Below are positions 23,941 to 32,238 of a stretch of 64,000 nucleotides of DNA, one piece after another. Within the stretch, counting starts at the first letter, position 1. The number at the start of each line of letters is the position of its first letter. The notes beneath the pieces were generated by a model. That model searched no databases, had not been told where the DNA came from, and saw only the letters and a program-made list of their open reading frames with translations. The stretch comes from Streptomyces sp. NRRL F-5727 (GTDB taxonomy: Bacteria; Actinomycetota; Actinomycetes; Streptomycetales; Streptomycetaceae), in contig NZ_JOGX01000013.1 in assembly GCF_000719555.1 (NCBI RefSeq), positions 71,046 to 135,045 of the forward strand, written 5' to 3'. Position numbers and translations under genes: made by a program.

Positions 23941-26900
23941 GCCCGTCGCCGCCGACGCGGAGCCGTACGGCCGAGCCGTGGCGGGACTTGGTGACCTCCA
24001 GCTGGGCCGGGATGCGGCGGCGCAGGTCGGCGACGTGGCTGACGATGCCGACGCTGCGGTCGCGTTCGCGCAGCGAGTCGAGGACGTCGAGGACCTCGTC
24101 GAGGGTCTGGTCGTCGAGGCTGCCGAAGCCCTCGTCGATGAAGAGGGTGTCGAGGCGGACGCCGCCGGCCTCGTCGGTGACGACGTCGGCGAGGCCGAGG
24201 GCGAGCGCGAGCGAGGCGAAGAAGGTCTCGCCGCCGGAGAGGGTGGCGGTGTCGCGCTCGTTTCCGGTCCAGGCGTCGACGACGTGCAGTCCGAGGCCGC
24301 TGCGCCGGGCGCCGGCGCGCGCGTCGGAGTGGACGAGGGTGTAGCGGCCGGAGGACATCCGCTGGAGGCGCGCGGAGGCGGCCGCGGCGACCTGTTCGAG
24401 CCGGGCGGCGAGGACGTAGGACTCCAGGCGCATGCGGCGTTCGTTCTCGGCGGAGGTGCCGGCGGTGAGGCCGGCGAGCCGCGCCACCCGGTCGTGTTCG
24501 GTACGCAGCGGGCCCAGGCCCCGTACCTCGGTCTCGGCCTGTCGGGCGAGGCCGGCGAGGCCGGTGACACGCTCGCGGGCGGCGGCCAGGGCGGCGCCGG
24601 CGGCGCGCAGGGACCGTTCCGCGGCGGCGTGGACGGCCTCGGCGGCGGCCGGGGCGGCGGGCGGGAGCGCGGCGGCCTCCTCGATGCCGGGTTCGGCGAG
24701 CCGGTCGGCGACGGCCGCGGCCTCGGCCTGCCAGACGTCGAGCCGCTGCTGGCGGGAGCGGCGGCCGTGCTCGTCGAGGAGGGCCGCGGCGGCTTCGGCG
24801 GGGGTGGAGAATCCGGCGCGGTAGGCGGCGTCGGCGAGTTGGGCGTCCGCCTTCTTGAGCCGGTCGGCGGCGAGCTCCTCGGCGCGTACGGCTCCGGCGG
24901 CGTCCACCAGGAGGGCGATGCGGCGCTCCAGGCGGTCGGCGTGTTCGGCCACGGTGGCGAACGCGCCGCGGCCCCGGGCGAGCTCCTCGGCGAGCGCGGC
25001 GCGCTGCCGCTCGATGGCCTCGCGGTGTGAGGTGCGGGCCGCGACGCGTCGCTCCGCCTCGCGCTGGGCGGCCACCCGCTCCCCGTGCTCGCGTTCCGCC
25101 CGCGCCAGCACCTCGCGCGCCGCGTGGGTCTGGGCGGCGAGCGCGTGCGCCTCGGCGTGGCGGGCGGTCAGTTCCTCGACGGCGGCGGCGAGCTCCGCGA
25201 CCGTCGGCTCGCTGTGCAGTTGCCCAGGAGCGGCCAGGGAGTGGACCTCTTCCCGGGCGGCGGCGAGCGCCTCGCGGGTGCCGGCGAGTTCGCGCTCGGC
25301 GGCGCGGCTGGCCTCGTCGGCCTGCGTGTACCGGGCGTACGCGGTCTCCTCCGCGGCCCGGTCGACGTGGTCGGCGGTGGCGGCGGTCGGCGCGGGGTGG
25401 TTGGTGGATCCGCACACCTGGCAGGGGTCGCCGTCGGTGAGGGTGGCGGCGAGTTCGGCGGCGATGCCGCGCAGGCGGCGGGACTTGAGGTCGAGCCAGG
25501 TCTCGTGGGCGGTGTTGCGGTGCTCGCGGGCGGCGGCGTACCGCTCCTCGGCCTGGGTGAGGGTACGGGCGAGGCCGTCGCGGCGGCGGGCGGCGGCGAG
25601 CCGGAGGCGGAGGGGTTCGAGCCGGCCGGCGAGCTGTTCGGCGCGGGCGGCGGCCTCCTGCGCGGTGTCGACGCGCTGCTGGAGGACGGCGCGCCGGGAC
25701 TCCCAGTCGGCGAGCCAGTCGGCCGCCTCCTGGAGGGCTTCCTCGTCGGCCCGGGCCTCCCGGTCGAGGAGGGTCCGTTCCTCGGCGAGCGCGGCGGCGC
25801 GGCTCTCGGCGCGGCGGGCGGCGGCGAGGCCGCCGAGTTCCTCGCGGAGCCGGTTCTCCAGGGTGGAGAGCTGTTCGGCGGAGGCTTCGGCGAGGTCGGG
25901 GCGCAGCAGGGAGCGGGCGGATCCGCGGGTGGCCAGGGCCGCGGCGTGCTCGCGTTCCGCCTCGTGGCGCAGGGCGAGCGCGGGGGCGACCCGGTCGGCC
26001 TTGAGGGCGAGGTCGAGCTCGGCCTGGTCCCGATCCCGGTCGGGGATCCGGGCGGTGAGCGCCTCGCGGCGGCGCAGGGCCTCGGCGTGCCGGGCCTGGC
26101 GGGCGGCGAGGTCCCGGGCGTGTTCGGCCGCGGCGCGGGCCTCGGCCTCGGCGTGTTCGGCCGTGGCGAGGCGTACGGCGGCGATGTCGGCGGCCTCGCG
26201 GGCCTCCGTGCGGGCGACGGCGCCCCAGCCGAGGACGGCCTCGGCGAGGCCGGGCTCGCCGGGCTTGGCGTCGACGGGGGTGCGGGCGACGGGAAGGCCC
26301 TCGGCGGCCTGGGCCATGCGGTGGGCGAGTGCGAGGAGCCGGGCGTCGCCCTCCTCGACGCGGTGCGCGGCGGCGCGGCGCAGTTCCGCGAGGCGTTCCT
26401 CGACGGCGGCGAAGCGGCGGGTGTCGAAGAGGCGGCCGAGGAGCCTGCCGCGGGCCTCGGCGTCGGCGCGCAGGAAGCGGGCGAAGTCGCCCTGCGGCAG
26501 CAGGACGACCTGGCAGAACTGGTCCCTGCTCATGCCGAGGAGCTGGGTGATCTCCTCGCCGATCTCCTGGTGGGACTTGCTGAGACCGGTCCACGCGCGC
26601 GTGGCGGGGTCGTACGCGCGCAGGGTGCTCTGTGCCTTCTCGGTGGTGAAGCCTCCGCCGCGCTTCTTGGGGCGCGGCTGGGCGGGGCTGCGCCTGATCT
26701 CCAGGCGGCGGCCGCCGACGGTGAGTTCGAGTAGCACCTCGGTGGGGGTGTCCACGGGCGCGTGGTCGCTGCGGAGGGTGGTGCCGGGGGCCTGACGGGC
26801 GCCGGGGACGCTCCCGTACAGGGCGAAGCAGACGGCGTCGAGGACGGAGGTCTTGCCGGCGCCGGTGGGTCCGTGGAGGAGGAAGAGTCCGGCGGTGGAC

Positions 26901-26974
26901 AGGGCGTCGAAGTCGACGGTCTGGGTGGTGCCGAAGGGCCCGAAGGCGGTGATCTCCAGGCGGTGCAGCCTCAT
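23930..26974 (-). CDS. sbcC: Exonuclease SbcC (SMC-like ATPase subunit)
   Basis: A 1014-residue SMC/Rad50-type ATPase. With SbcD it forms an ATP-dependent nuclease that cuts hairpin DNA and protein-blocked ends. Domains in order: Walker A GPTGAGKTS near residue 35, the Q-loop region QVVLLPQGDF near 150, two long Ala/Glu/Arg-rich coiled coils, a central zinc hook CQVCG near residue 518, the ABC signature TLSGGE near 910, and Walker B TLFIDEGFGSLD near 945. ATG 26974 overlaps the sbcD stop as ATGA. Length is normal for actinobacterial SbcC. Confidence 0.96.
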   Translation of the reverse strand: MRLHRLEITAFGPFGTTQTVDFDALSTAGLFLLHGPTGAGKTSVLDAVCFALYGSVPGARQAPGTTLRSDHAPVDTPTEVLLELTVGGRRLEIRRSPAQPRPKKRGGGFTTEKAQSTLRAYDPATRAWTGLSKSHQEIGEEITQLLGMSRDQFCQVVLLPQGDFARFLRADAEARGRLLGRLFDTRRFAAVEERLAELRRAAAHRVEEGDARLLALAHRMAQAAEGLPVARTPVDAKPGEPGLAEAVLGWGAVARTEAREAADIAAVRLATAEHAEAEARAAAEHARDLAARQARHAEALRRREALTARIPDRDRDQAELDLALKADRVAPALALRHEAEREHAAALATRGSARSLLRPDLAEASAEQLSTLENRLREELGGLAAARRAESRAAALAEERTLLDREARADEEALQEAADWLADWESRRAVLQQRVDTAQEAAARAEQLAGRLEPLRLRLAAARRRDGLARTLTQAEERYAAAREHRNTAHETWLDLKSRRLRGIAAELAATLTDGDPCQVCGSTNHPAPTAATADHVDRAAEETAYARYTQADEASRAAERELAGTREALAAAREEVHSLAAPGQLHSEPTVAELAAAVEELTARHAEAHALAAQTHAAREVLARAEREHGERVAAQREAERRVAARTSHREAIERQRAALAEELARGRGAFATVAEHADRLERRIALLVDAAGAVRAEELAADRLKKADAQLADAAYRAGFSTPAEAAAALLDEHGRRSRQQRLDVWQAEAAAVADRLAEPGIEEAAALPPAAPAAAEAVHAAAERSLRAAGAALAAARERVTGLAGLARQAETEVRGLGPLRTEHDRVARLAGLTAGTSAENERRMRLESYVLAARLEQVAAAASARLQRMSSGRYTLVHSDARAGARRSGLGLHVVDAWTGNERDTATLSGGETFFASLALALGLADVVTDEAGGVRLDTLFIDEGFGSLDDQTLDEVLDVLDSLRERDRSVGIVSHVADLRRRIPAQLEVTKSRHGSAVRLRVGGDGLSG

Positions 26975-28146
26975 CGGCCCCCCTCTCGCTCGGTGGTGGC
27001 GGCGTCGACGCGGACGTCGTCGAAGGCGCCGTACAGCACGGTCCGTTCGGCCGGGTCGAGTCCGCCGCCGGCGCGGACGTGGGTCACGAAGTCCTCGGCG
27101 ATCTGCTGGTCGCTGCGGCCGCGGAGCCGCTGGGCGTAGGAGGCGAGGGAGTCGGTGTCGGCGCGGTCGGGCTCGAAGACGAGGTTGAGGGTGTGCGGGA
27201 AGCGTTCGGTGAGCCGGGCCATCGGGTCGTGGGGGCGTACGGCGTCGGTGAGGGTGGCCTCGATCCAGGACTCCTGGTGCCGGTCGTGCGCGGGGTCGGC
27301 GAGCAGGTCGTCGAGGCGGCCGCGGAGCCGGGCGAGGGGGCGCGGTACGGGGCAGTCGACGCGTTCGGCGGCGGTGACGGCTCCGTCGGCACCGAGGTCG
27401 ATCAGCCACATGGTCTTGCGGTGGTCGGCCTCGGAGAAGGAGTAGGCGAGCGGGGAGCCCGAGTACCGCACGCGGGGGGTGAGGGTCTGGGAGCCGTGGA
27501 GGTGGCCGAGGGCCACGTAGTCGACGCCGTCGAAGACGGTGGTGGGGACGGCGGCGACGCCGCCGACGGTGATGTCGCGCTCGCTGTCGCTGGGCGCTCC
27601 GCCGGCGACGAAGGCGTGGGCGAGGACGACGGAGCGGGTTCCGGCGGGGCGGGCGGCGAGGTCGGCGCGGACGCGGTCCATGGCGGCGGCGAGCACCGAT
27701 TCGTGCCCGGATTTCGCGGCGCCGAGCTGTTCGCGCACGAGGGCGGGCTCCAGGTACGGCAGGCCGTAGAGGGCGACCTCGCCGTGGGCGTCGGTGAGGA
27801 CGACGGGAGTGCCGATGCCTGCCGGGTCGGTACGGAGGTGGATGCCGGCGCGGCCGAGGAGTCCGGCGCCGACGCCGAGGCGGCGGGCGGAGTCGTGGTT
27901 GCCGGAGATCATGACGGTGGGCACGTCCGCCTCGGCGAGCCGGTGGAGCGCGCGGTCGAAGAGTTCGACGGCGGGCAGGGGCGGCACGGCACGGTCGTAG
28001 ACGTCGCCGGCGACGAGGACGGCGTCCACCTCGCGGTCGCGGACGGTGGCGACGAGGTGGTCGAGGAAGGCGGCCTGGGCGTCGAGGAGGCCGACGCGGT
28101 GGAAGGACCGGCCGAGGTGCCAGTCCGAGGTGTGCAGGAACCTCAC
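26971..28146 (-). CDS. sbcD: Exonuclease SbcD (Mre11-like nuclease subunit)
   Basis: A 391-residue calcineurin-like metallophosphoesterase, the nuclease partner of SbcC. The metal-binding motifs appear in order: SDWHLG near residue 7, AGDVYD near 47, SGNHDS near 85, a histidine in VLAHAFV, and GHLHGSQ near 215. A C-terminal capping domain follows. GTG 28146 was selected because it starts directly at RFLHTSDWH and has GGTGGGAAG upstream; the in-frame ATG further upstream would add a non-homologous leader. It overlaps sbcC by 4 nt, so the two are co-translated. Confidence 0.95.
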   Translation of the reverse strand: MRFLHTSDWHLGRSFHRVGLLDAQAAFLDHLVATVRDREVDAVLVAGDVYDRAVPPLPAVELFDRALHRLAEADVPTVMISGNHDSARRLGVGAGLLGRAGIHLRTDPAGIGTPVVLTDAHGEVALYGLPYLEPALVREQLGAAKSGHESVLAAAMDRVRADLAARPAGTRSVVLAHAFVAGGAPSDSERDITVGGVAAVPTTVFDGVDYVALGHLHGSQTLTPRVRYSGSPLAYSFSEADHRKTMWLIDLGADGAVTAAERVDCPVPRPLARLRGRLDDLLADPAHDRHQESWIEATLTDAVRPHDPMARLTERFPHTLNLVFEPDRADTDSLASYAQRLRGRSDQQIAEDFVTHVRAGGGLDPAERTVLYGAFDDVRVDAATTEREGGR

Positions 28147-28312
28147 GTCGTCTTCCCACCCCGCATGCGCGTGCCGCTCCTCGCCCCTGGTGTCTCTGTT
28201 CTGTGTGTGACCACCACGTTGTGTGTCCACCACGCTAACCCGGCGGGGGCTGTGGGCGGGGCCACATGGGGGACGTGACGTGGGGGCGCGGGTCAGCGGG
28301 AGCGGGGGCGGG

Positions 28313-28939
28313 TCAGGCGTCGCCGTACGCCTCGCCGCCGAGTTCCACGGTGGCGGTGCCGGCGGTCACGTCGGCGAGCCACGCCCGGAAGGCGGGCACG
28401 TCCGCGTCGGGAAGGCCGATCTCTAGGGTGACGGCCTCGGCGTACCGCACGTCGCGCACGGCGCGGCCGGTCGACCGGAGGTCGTTCTCCAGCTTTCCGG
28501 CCCGCTGGTGGTCGACGGTGACGGTGGCGAGGCGATAGCGCTGCCGCGTGATGGTGCCGAGCGCGTCGAGCGCTTCGCCGACGACACCGCCGTACGCGCG
28601 GATCAGACCGCCGGCGCCGAGCTTCACGCCTCCGTAGTAGCGGGTGACGACGGCGGCGACGTACCGCATCTCGCGGCGGAGCAGCATCTGGAGCATGGGG
28701 ACCCCGGCCGTGCCGCCGGGCTCGCCGTCGTCGCTCGCCTTCTGGACGGAGGCGTCGGCGCCGAGGACGTACGCGAAACAGTTGTGGGTGGCCGTCGGGT
28801 GCTCCCGGCGGATGCGCGCCACGAACTCCTGCGCCTCCTGTTCGTCGGCGACCGGTGCGAGTGCACAGAGGAAGCGCGAGCGGTTGATCTCGGTCTCGTG
28901 GACGCCCTCGCGGGCCAGCGTGCGGTACTGCTCCTGCAT
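28313..28939 (-). CDS. YigZ/IMPACT-family protein
   Basis: A 208-residue protein of the YigZ family (UPF0029). It has an N-terminal IMPACT domain with SRFLCALAPV, the hallmark SDDGEPGGTAG.PML stretch near residue 70, and RYYGGVKLGAGGLIRAY near 105. A C-terminal EF-G-V-like domain follows. Homologues bind nucleic acid or act in translational control (IMPACT inhibits GCN2 in eukaryotes); the bacterial role is not settled. It sits 9 bp downstream of the PucR gene's stop and may share its transcript. Confidence 0.92.
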   Translation of the reverse strand: MQEQYRTLAREGVHETEINRSRFLCALAPVADEQEAQEFVARIRREHPTATHNCFAYVLGADASVQKASDDGEPGGTAGVPMLQMLLRREMRYVAAVVTRYYGGVKLGAGGLIRAYGGVVGEALDALGTITRQRYRLATVTVDHQRAGKLENDLRSTGRAVRDVRYAEAVTLEIGLPDADVPAFRAWLADVTAGTATVELGGEAYGDA

Positions 28940-28948
28940 TCCGCCAGC

Positions 28949-30379
28949 CTACGTGCCGTACGCGTCCCGTTCTGCGTCGCCCGAGGCGGACGGCTCCACC
29001 AGGGTGGAGGTGGCTCCGGGGGCTTCGGGCTCCCCGACGTAGGGGAGGGCCCGCAGGGCAAGTGCCCAACCGAGGCGCGCCTCGCCCGATTCGCTGGAGC
29101 GGCCGGTGAGCTCGGCGACGCGTCCGATGCGGTTGAGCACCGTGTTGCGGTGGCAGTAGAGGAGCTCCGCCGCGCGGGAGGCGGAGCAGCCGTGGTCGAG
29201 CCAGACCCGGAGGGTGGTCAGGAGCGCGGTGCGTTCGCCGCCGGTGACGAGGACGGGCCCGAGGTTGACGGTGACGATCCGTTCCGCGATGTCGGGGCGT
29301 CCGCTGAGCAGGACCTCCGTGAGGCGCGTGTCGAAGATGGCGGCCTCGCCGCTGCCGGCCTGGAGGGTACGGAGGGTCTGCTCGGCGAGCCGGAGGGCGC
29401 GGCCCGCCTGGGAGAGGCGTTCGAACTCGGGCGAGACGCCGGCGGTGGCGCCGGTGCGTTCGCGCAGCGCGTCGAGGAGCCTGCGCAGCGCCGGGTCGGG
29501 GCCGGCGCCGGGCGGGGGCAGTCGGCCGGCGGGCGTGTCGCTGCGCGGGAGGCGGACGATGCCGGCGTACCGCCCCGAGCGGGGGCGCCAGAACGACCAC
29601 AGTCCCTGGGCCTCCAGGACGGGCGCGGGGTGCGGCGGCGCGGCCGGGTCCTGGGTGGCGACCACGACGACGTACCGGTCCTGGGCGGGCACGCCCAGCG
29701 CGGCGGCCGCGGCGGCCGCGACGGCGGGGTCGTCGGCGCGGCCGTCGAGGAGCGCCTCGAAGAGGGCGGCCCGGCGGGTGTCCTGGCGGTTCTGGAGCTC
29801 CAGCTGACCGAGGCGGTACGCGTCGGCCATCGCGACCGAGTAGCGGTCGATGGTCTCCCAGACGGCGCCAGCGACGTCGAGCTCCAGGTCACGGCTGTCC
29901 GCCGCGCGGCCGGCCCGGGTGCGCAGGTGCTCGGCCATCATCTGCCACAGGACGCGACCGCCGCGGCGGTACGCCCGGAGGACGGTGTCGAGCGGCACGC
30001 CCTGTTCGGCGCGGCGGCGGCCGGTCTCGCGGGCGGCGCCCTCGAAGTCGCCGCCGGTGGGGGCGAGCCCGCCGAAGTCCTCCAGGGCGCGCAGCATGTT
30101 GTCGCGGCAGATCGCCCAGAGGTCCTCGCGGGAGACGGGGTCGCCTGCGGCGTACGTGCCGGAGTGGGCGCGGATGTCGGCGACGGCCCGGTCGGTGAGC
30201 CGGTCGACGTCGGCCAGGAGCGCGGTGGCGAGGGAGCGGCGCAGCGCGCCGGAGCCGCCGGTCGATCCGAGCGGGGTGTGCGCGCGGGGCGCGCCCGTCA
30301 CGTCGGGCGAGGGGCGCGACGGGGCGCCGGACGGACGGTCGCGCGAGGGGTCGGGGGCGCCGGGCGGGCGGGGCGTCAT
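28949..30379 (-). CDS. PucR-family transcriptional regulator
   Basis: A 476-residue regulator. The C-terminal PucR-type helix-turn-helix (residues about 400-460) reads CSASRAAELLYCHRNTVLNRI (quoted as HRNTVLNRI core). A central GGDEF-like domain of the CdaR/PucR type (about 215-340) and an N-terminal helical sensor-like region (about 65-190) precede it. ATG 30379 was taken as the first reasonable start; the first 40 residues are Pro/Arg-rich and may not all be translated. Family members activate purine or amino-acid catabolism genes and others. It is divergent from the acyl-CoA ligase, a plausible target. Confidence 0.9.
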   Translation of the reverse strand: MTPRPPGAPDPSRDRPSGAPSRPSPDVTGAPRAHTPLGSTGGSGALRRSLATALLADVDRLTDRAVADIRAHSGTYAAGDPVSREDLWAICRDNMLRALEDFGGLAPTGGDFEGAARETGRRRAEQGVPLDTVLRAYRRGGRVLWQMMAEHLRTRAGRAADSRDLELDVAGAVWETIDRYSVAMADAYRLGQLELQNRQDTRRAALFEALLDGRADDPAVAAAAAAALGVPAQDRYVVVVATQDPAAPPHPAPVLEAQGLWSFWRPRSGRYAGIVRLPRSDTPAGRLPPPGAGPDPALRRLLDALRERTGATAGVSPEFERLSQAGRALRLAEQTLRTLQAGSGEAAIFDTRLTEVLLSGRPDIAERIVTVNLGPVLVTGGERTALLTTLRVWLDHGCSASRAAELLYCHRNTVLNRIGRVAELTGRSSESGEARLGWALALRALPYVGEPEAPGATSTLVEPSASGDAERDAYGT

Positions 30380-30526
30380 GGCTCGCACGGTAGCGCCGCG
30401 CTTTGGCGATTGCCACGCTCCGGCGGCGGTTGAGGGGCCGATGCCCAGCTCGGAAAGGCACATGGTGGGCGTCTGCACATGGCCTCGGGGTGCTTCCCCG
30501 ATCGATTCTGTGCCGTGTCACGGAAT

Positions 30527-30544
30527 GTTGACACCGCCGTCAAC
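30527..30544. promoter_or_regulatory. Inverted repeat upstream of the acyl-CoA ligase
   Basis: GTTGAC and GTCAAC (perfect 6-bp arms, 6-nt spacer) lie 22 bp before the ATG at 30566, in the divergent gap with the PucR gene. A TTGACA hexamer within it could double as a -35. The binding protein is unknown. Confidence 0.4.
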
Positions 30545-30565
30545 TTCACGTCTCTGGAGCGTGTC

Positions 30566-32071
30566 ATGTCACTGAGCGTCGCCGGCGTGCTGGGCGAGTC
30601 CGCCCGCCACTTCCCCGACCGGATCGCCGTCGTCGAGGGCGCGAGCCGGTTCACCTACCGCGAGCTGTGGGACGCGGCGCTGCGCTGCGCCGCCGGCCTG
30701 CGCGAGGCGGGGGTGAAACCGGGCGACCGGGTGGCGGTGCTGCTGCCGAACACGACGGAGTTCCTGCGCGTCTACTACGGCGCGCTCGCCGCCGGCGCCA
30801 CCGTCGTGCCGGTGCACGCGCTGCTCGTCGCCGACGAGGTGCGCTTTGTGCTGGAGCACAGTGGCGCGGTGGCGATCGTCAGCGGCGGACCACTGTGGGC
30901 GGTCGCCGACGAGGCGGCGCGGGCGGCGGGCGTGCGGGCCTTTGAGGGCGCGCCTGCGGCGCCGGAGCCGCTGGCGGCGGCGGAGCCCGCCGAGCCGTCC
31001 GACACGGCGGTGATCCTCTACACGAGCGGCACCACGGGGCGCCCCAAGGGCGCGCGGCTCACTCATCTCAACATCGTCATGAACGCCTCCGTCACCTCGC
31101 AGGATCTGCTCGGCCTCGGCGCGGGCGACGTCGTCCTCGGCTGTCTGCCGCTCTTCCACAGCTACGGCCAGACGTGCGCGATGAACGGCACGCTGCGCCA
31201 GGGGGCCACGCTTGTGCTGATGCCCAGGTTCAGCGGGCCGGCGGCGCTGCAGGTGCTCGTCGACGAGGGCGTGACGGTGTTCATGGGCGTGCCGACGATG
31301 TACCACGCGCTGGTGGAGGCGGCGGCGGGCTCGGACCGGCGTCCCGCGGCGCTGCGCGCGGCGGTCTCCGGTGGCGCGGCGCTGCCGGTCGCGGTGCTGG
31401 AGCGCTTCGAGGAGACCTTCAGGACGCAGGTCCTGGAGGGGTACGGCCTGACGGAGACCTCGCCGGTGGCCACGTTCAACCAGCCGCACCTCGGGCGGCG
31501 CCCCGGCACGGTGGGCCACCCGGTCTGGGGCGTCGAGGTCGGCGTGGCCGACGCGGCGCTCGACGACGCGGTCCGTCTGTTGCCGGACGGGGAGATCGGC
31601 GAGGTGGTCGTGCGAGGGCACAACGTCTTCGCCGGCTACCTAGACGATCCGGAGGCGACGGCCGCGGCCGTCGTGGACGGCTGGTTCCGGACCGGCGATC
31701 TCGGCGCGCGGGACACGGACGGCTTTCTGCGGATCGTCGACCGGAAGAAGGACCTGGTGATCCGCGGCGGCTTCAACATCTATCCGCGTGAGGTCGAGGA
31801 GGTCCTGGTCCGTCACCCGTCGGTCTCCGAGGTCGCCGTGGTCGGCGTCCCCGACGAGGCGAAGGGCGAGGAGGTCTGCGCGGTGGTGGTGCGGCGCGAC
31901 GGCGTCGCCCCCGTCACGGAGGACGAGCTCGTCGACTGGGCGCGCGAACGCCTCGGCCGCCACAAGTACCCGCGCGTCGTCCGCTTCGTCGACGCGCTCC
32001 CCCTCGGCCCGACCGGCAAGGTCCTCAAGCGCGCGCTGGTGAACACCGGCGCCCTGACCCCGGCGCCCTGA
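30566..32071 (+). CDS. Fatty-acyl-CoA ligase (AMP-forming)
   Basis: A 501-residue member of the ANL superfamily that activates a carboxylate as acyl-AMP and then the CoA thioester. Motifs: P-loop-like YTSGTTGRPKG near residue 153, GYGLTETSP near 292, the hinge and A8 region WFRTGDLGARD...IVDRKKDLVIRGGFN around 375-400, and the catalytic lysine in PTGKVLKR near 487. The size and pattern match medium- or long-chain acyl-CoA synthetases. CTGGAGC precedes ATG 30566. Three copies of a 14-bp repeat straddle its stop codon. Neighbouring carboxylesterase and PucR genes hint at a lipid or ester catabolic role. Confidence 0.92.
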   Translation: MSLSVAGVLGESARHFPDRIAVVEGASRFTYRELWDAALRCAAGLREAGVKPGDRVAVLLPNTTEFLRVYYGALAAGATVVPVHALLVADEVRFVLEHSGAVAIVSGGPLWAVADEAARAAGVRAFEGAPAAPEPLAAAEPAEPSDTAVILYTSGTTGRPKGARLTHLNIVMNASVTSQDLLGLGAGDVVLGCLPLFHSYGQTCAMNGTLRQGATLVLMPRFSGPAALQVLVDEGVTVFMGVPTMYHALVEAAAGSDRRPAALRAAVSGGAALPVAVLERFEETFRTQVLEGYGLTETSPVATFNQPHLGRRPGTVGHPVWGVEVGVADAALDDAVRLLPDGEIGEVVVRGHNVFAGYLDDPEATAAAVVDGWFRTGDLGARDTDGFLRIVDRKKDLVIRGGFNIYPREVEEVLVRHPSVSEVAVVGVPDEAKGEEVCAVVVRRDGVAPVTEDELVDWARERLGRHKYPRVVRFVDALPLGPTGKVLKRALVNTGALTPAP

Positions 32072-32091
32072 CCCAGACGCCCTGACCCAGG
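32050..32091. repeat. 14-bp tandem repeat (x3) across a stop codon
   Basis: CGCCCTGACCC(C/A)G(A/G) occurs three times in tandem (32050-32063, 32064-32077, 32078-32091). The acyl-CoA ligase TGA lies in the second unit, so the repeat spans the last codons and 3' flank. Confidence 0.75.
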
Positions 32092-32161
32092 CGCCGGCCG
32101 CCCGGCACAACCCGCGCCCGTCGGTACGCCGCTCCGTACACGGTCCCGTACACCGTCCCGC

Positions 32162-32187
32162 CCCGGGAGCCGAGCCCCGCTCCCGGG
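32162..32187. terminator. Possible hairpin terminator
   Basis: 9-bp arms CCCGGGAGC / GCTCCCGGG with an 8-nt loop lie between the acyl-CoA ligase and the carboxylesterase. It would separate the two transcripts. Confidence 0.5.
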
Positions 32188-32238
32188 CGGCCGACAGGTC
32201 GACGGCGGCGCATCCAGTCGACACGGAAGGACTCGGGC

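Noticed and set aside
24855..26795. A 646-codon plus-strand frame antisense to sbcC
   Set aside because: Low-complexity Ala/Arg/Ser composition and complete overlap with a verified SMC gene.
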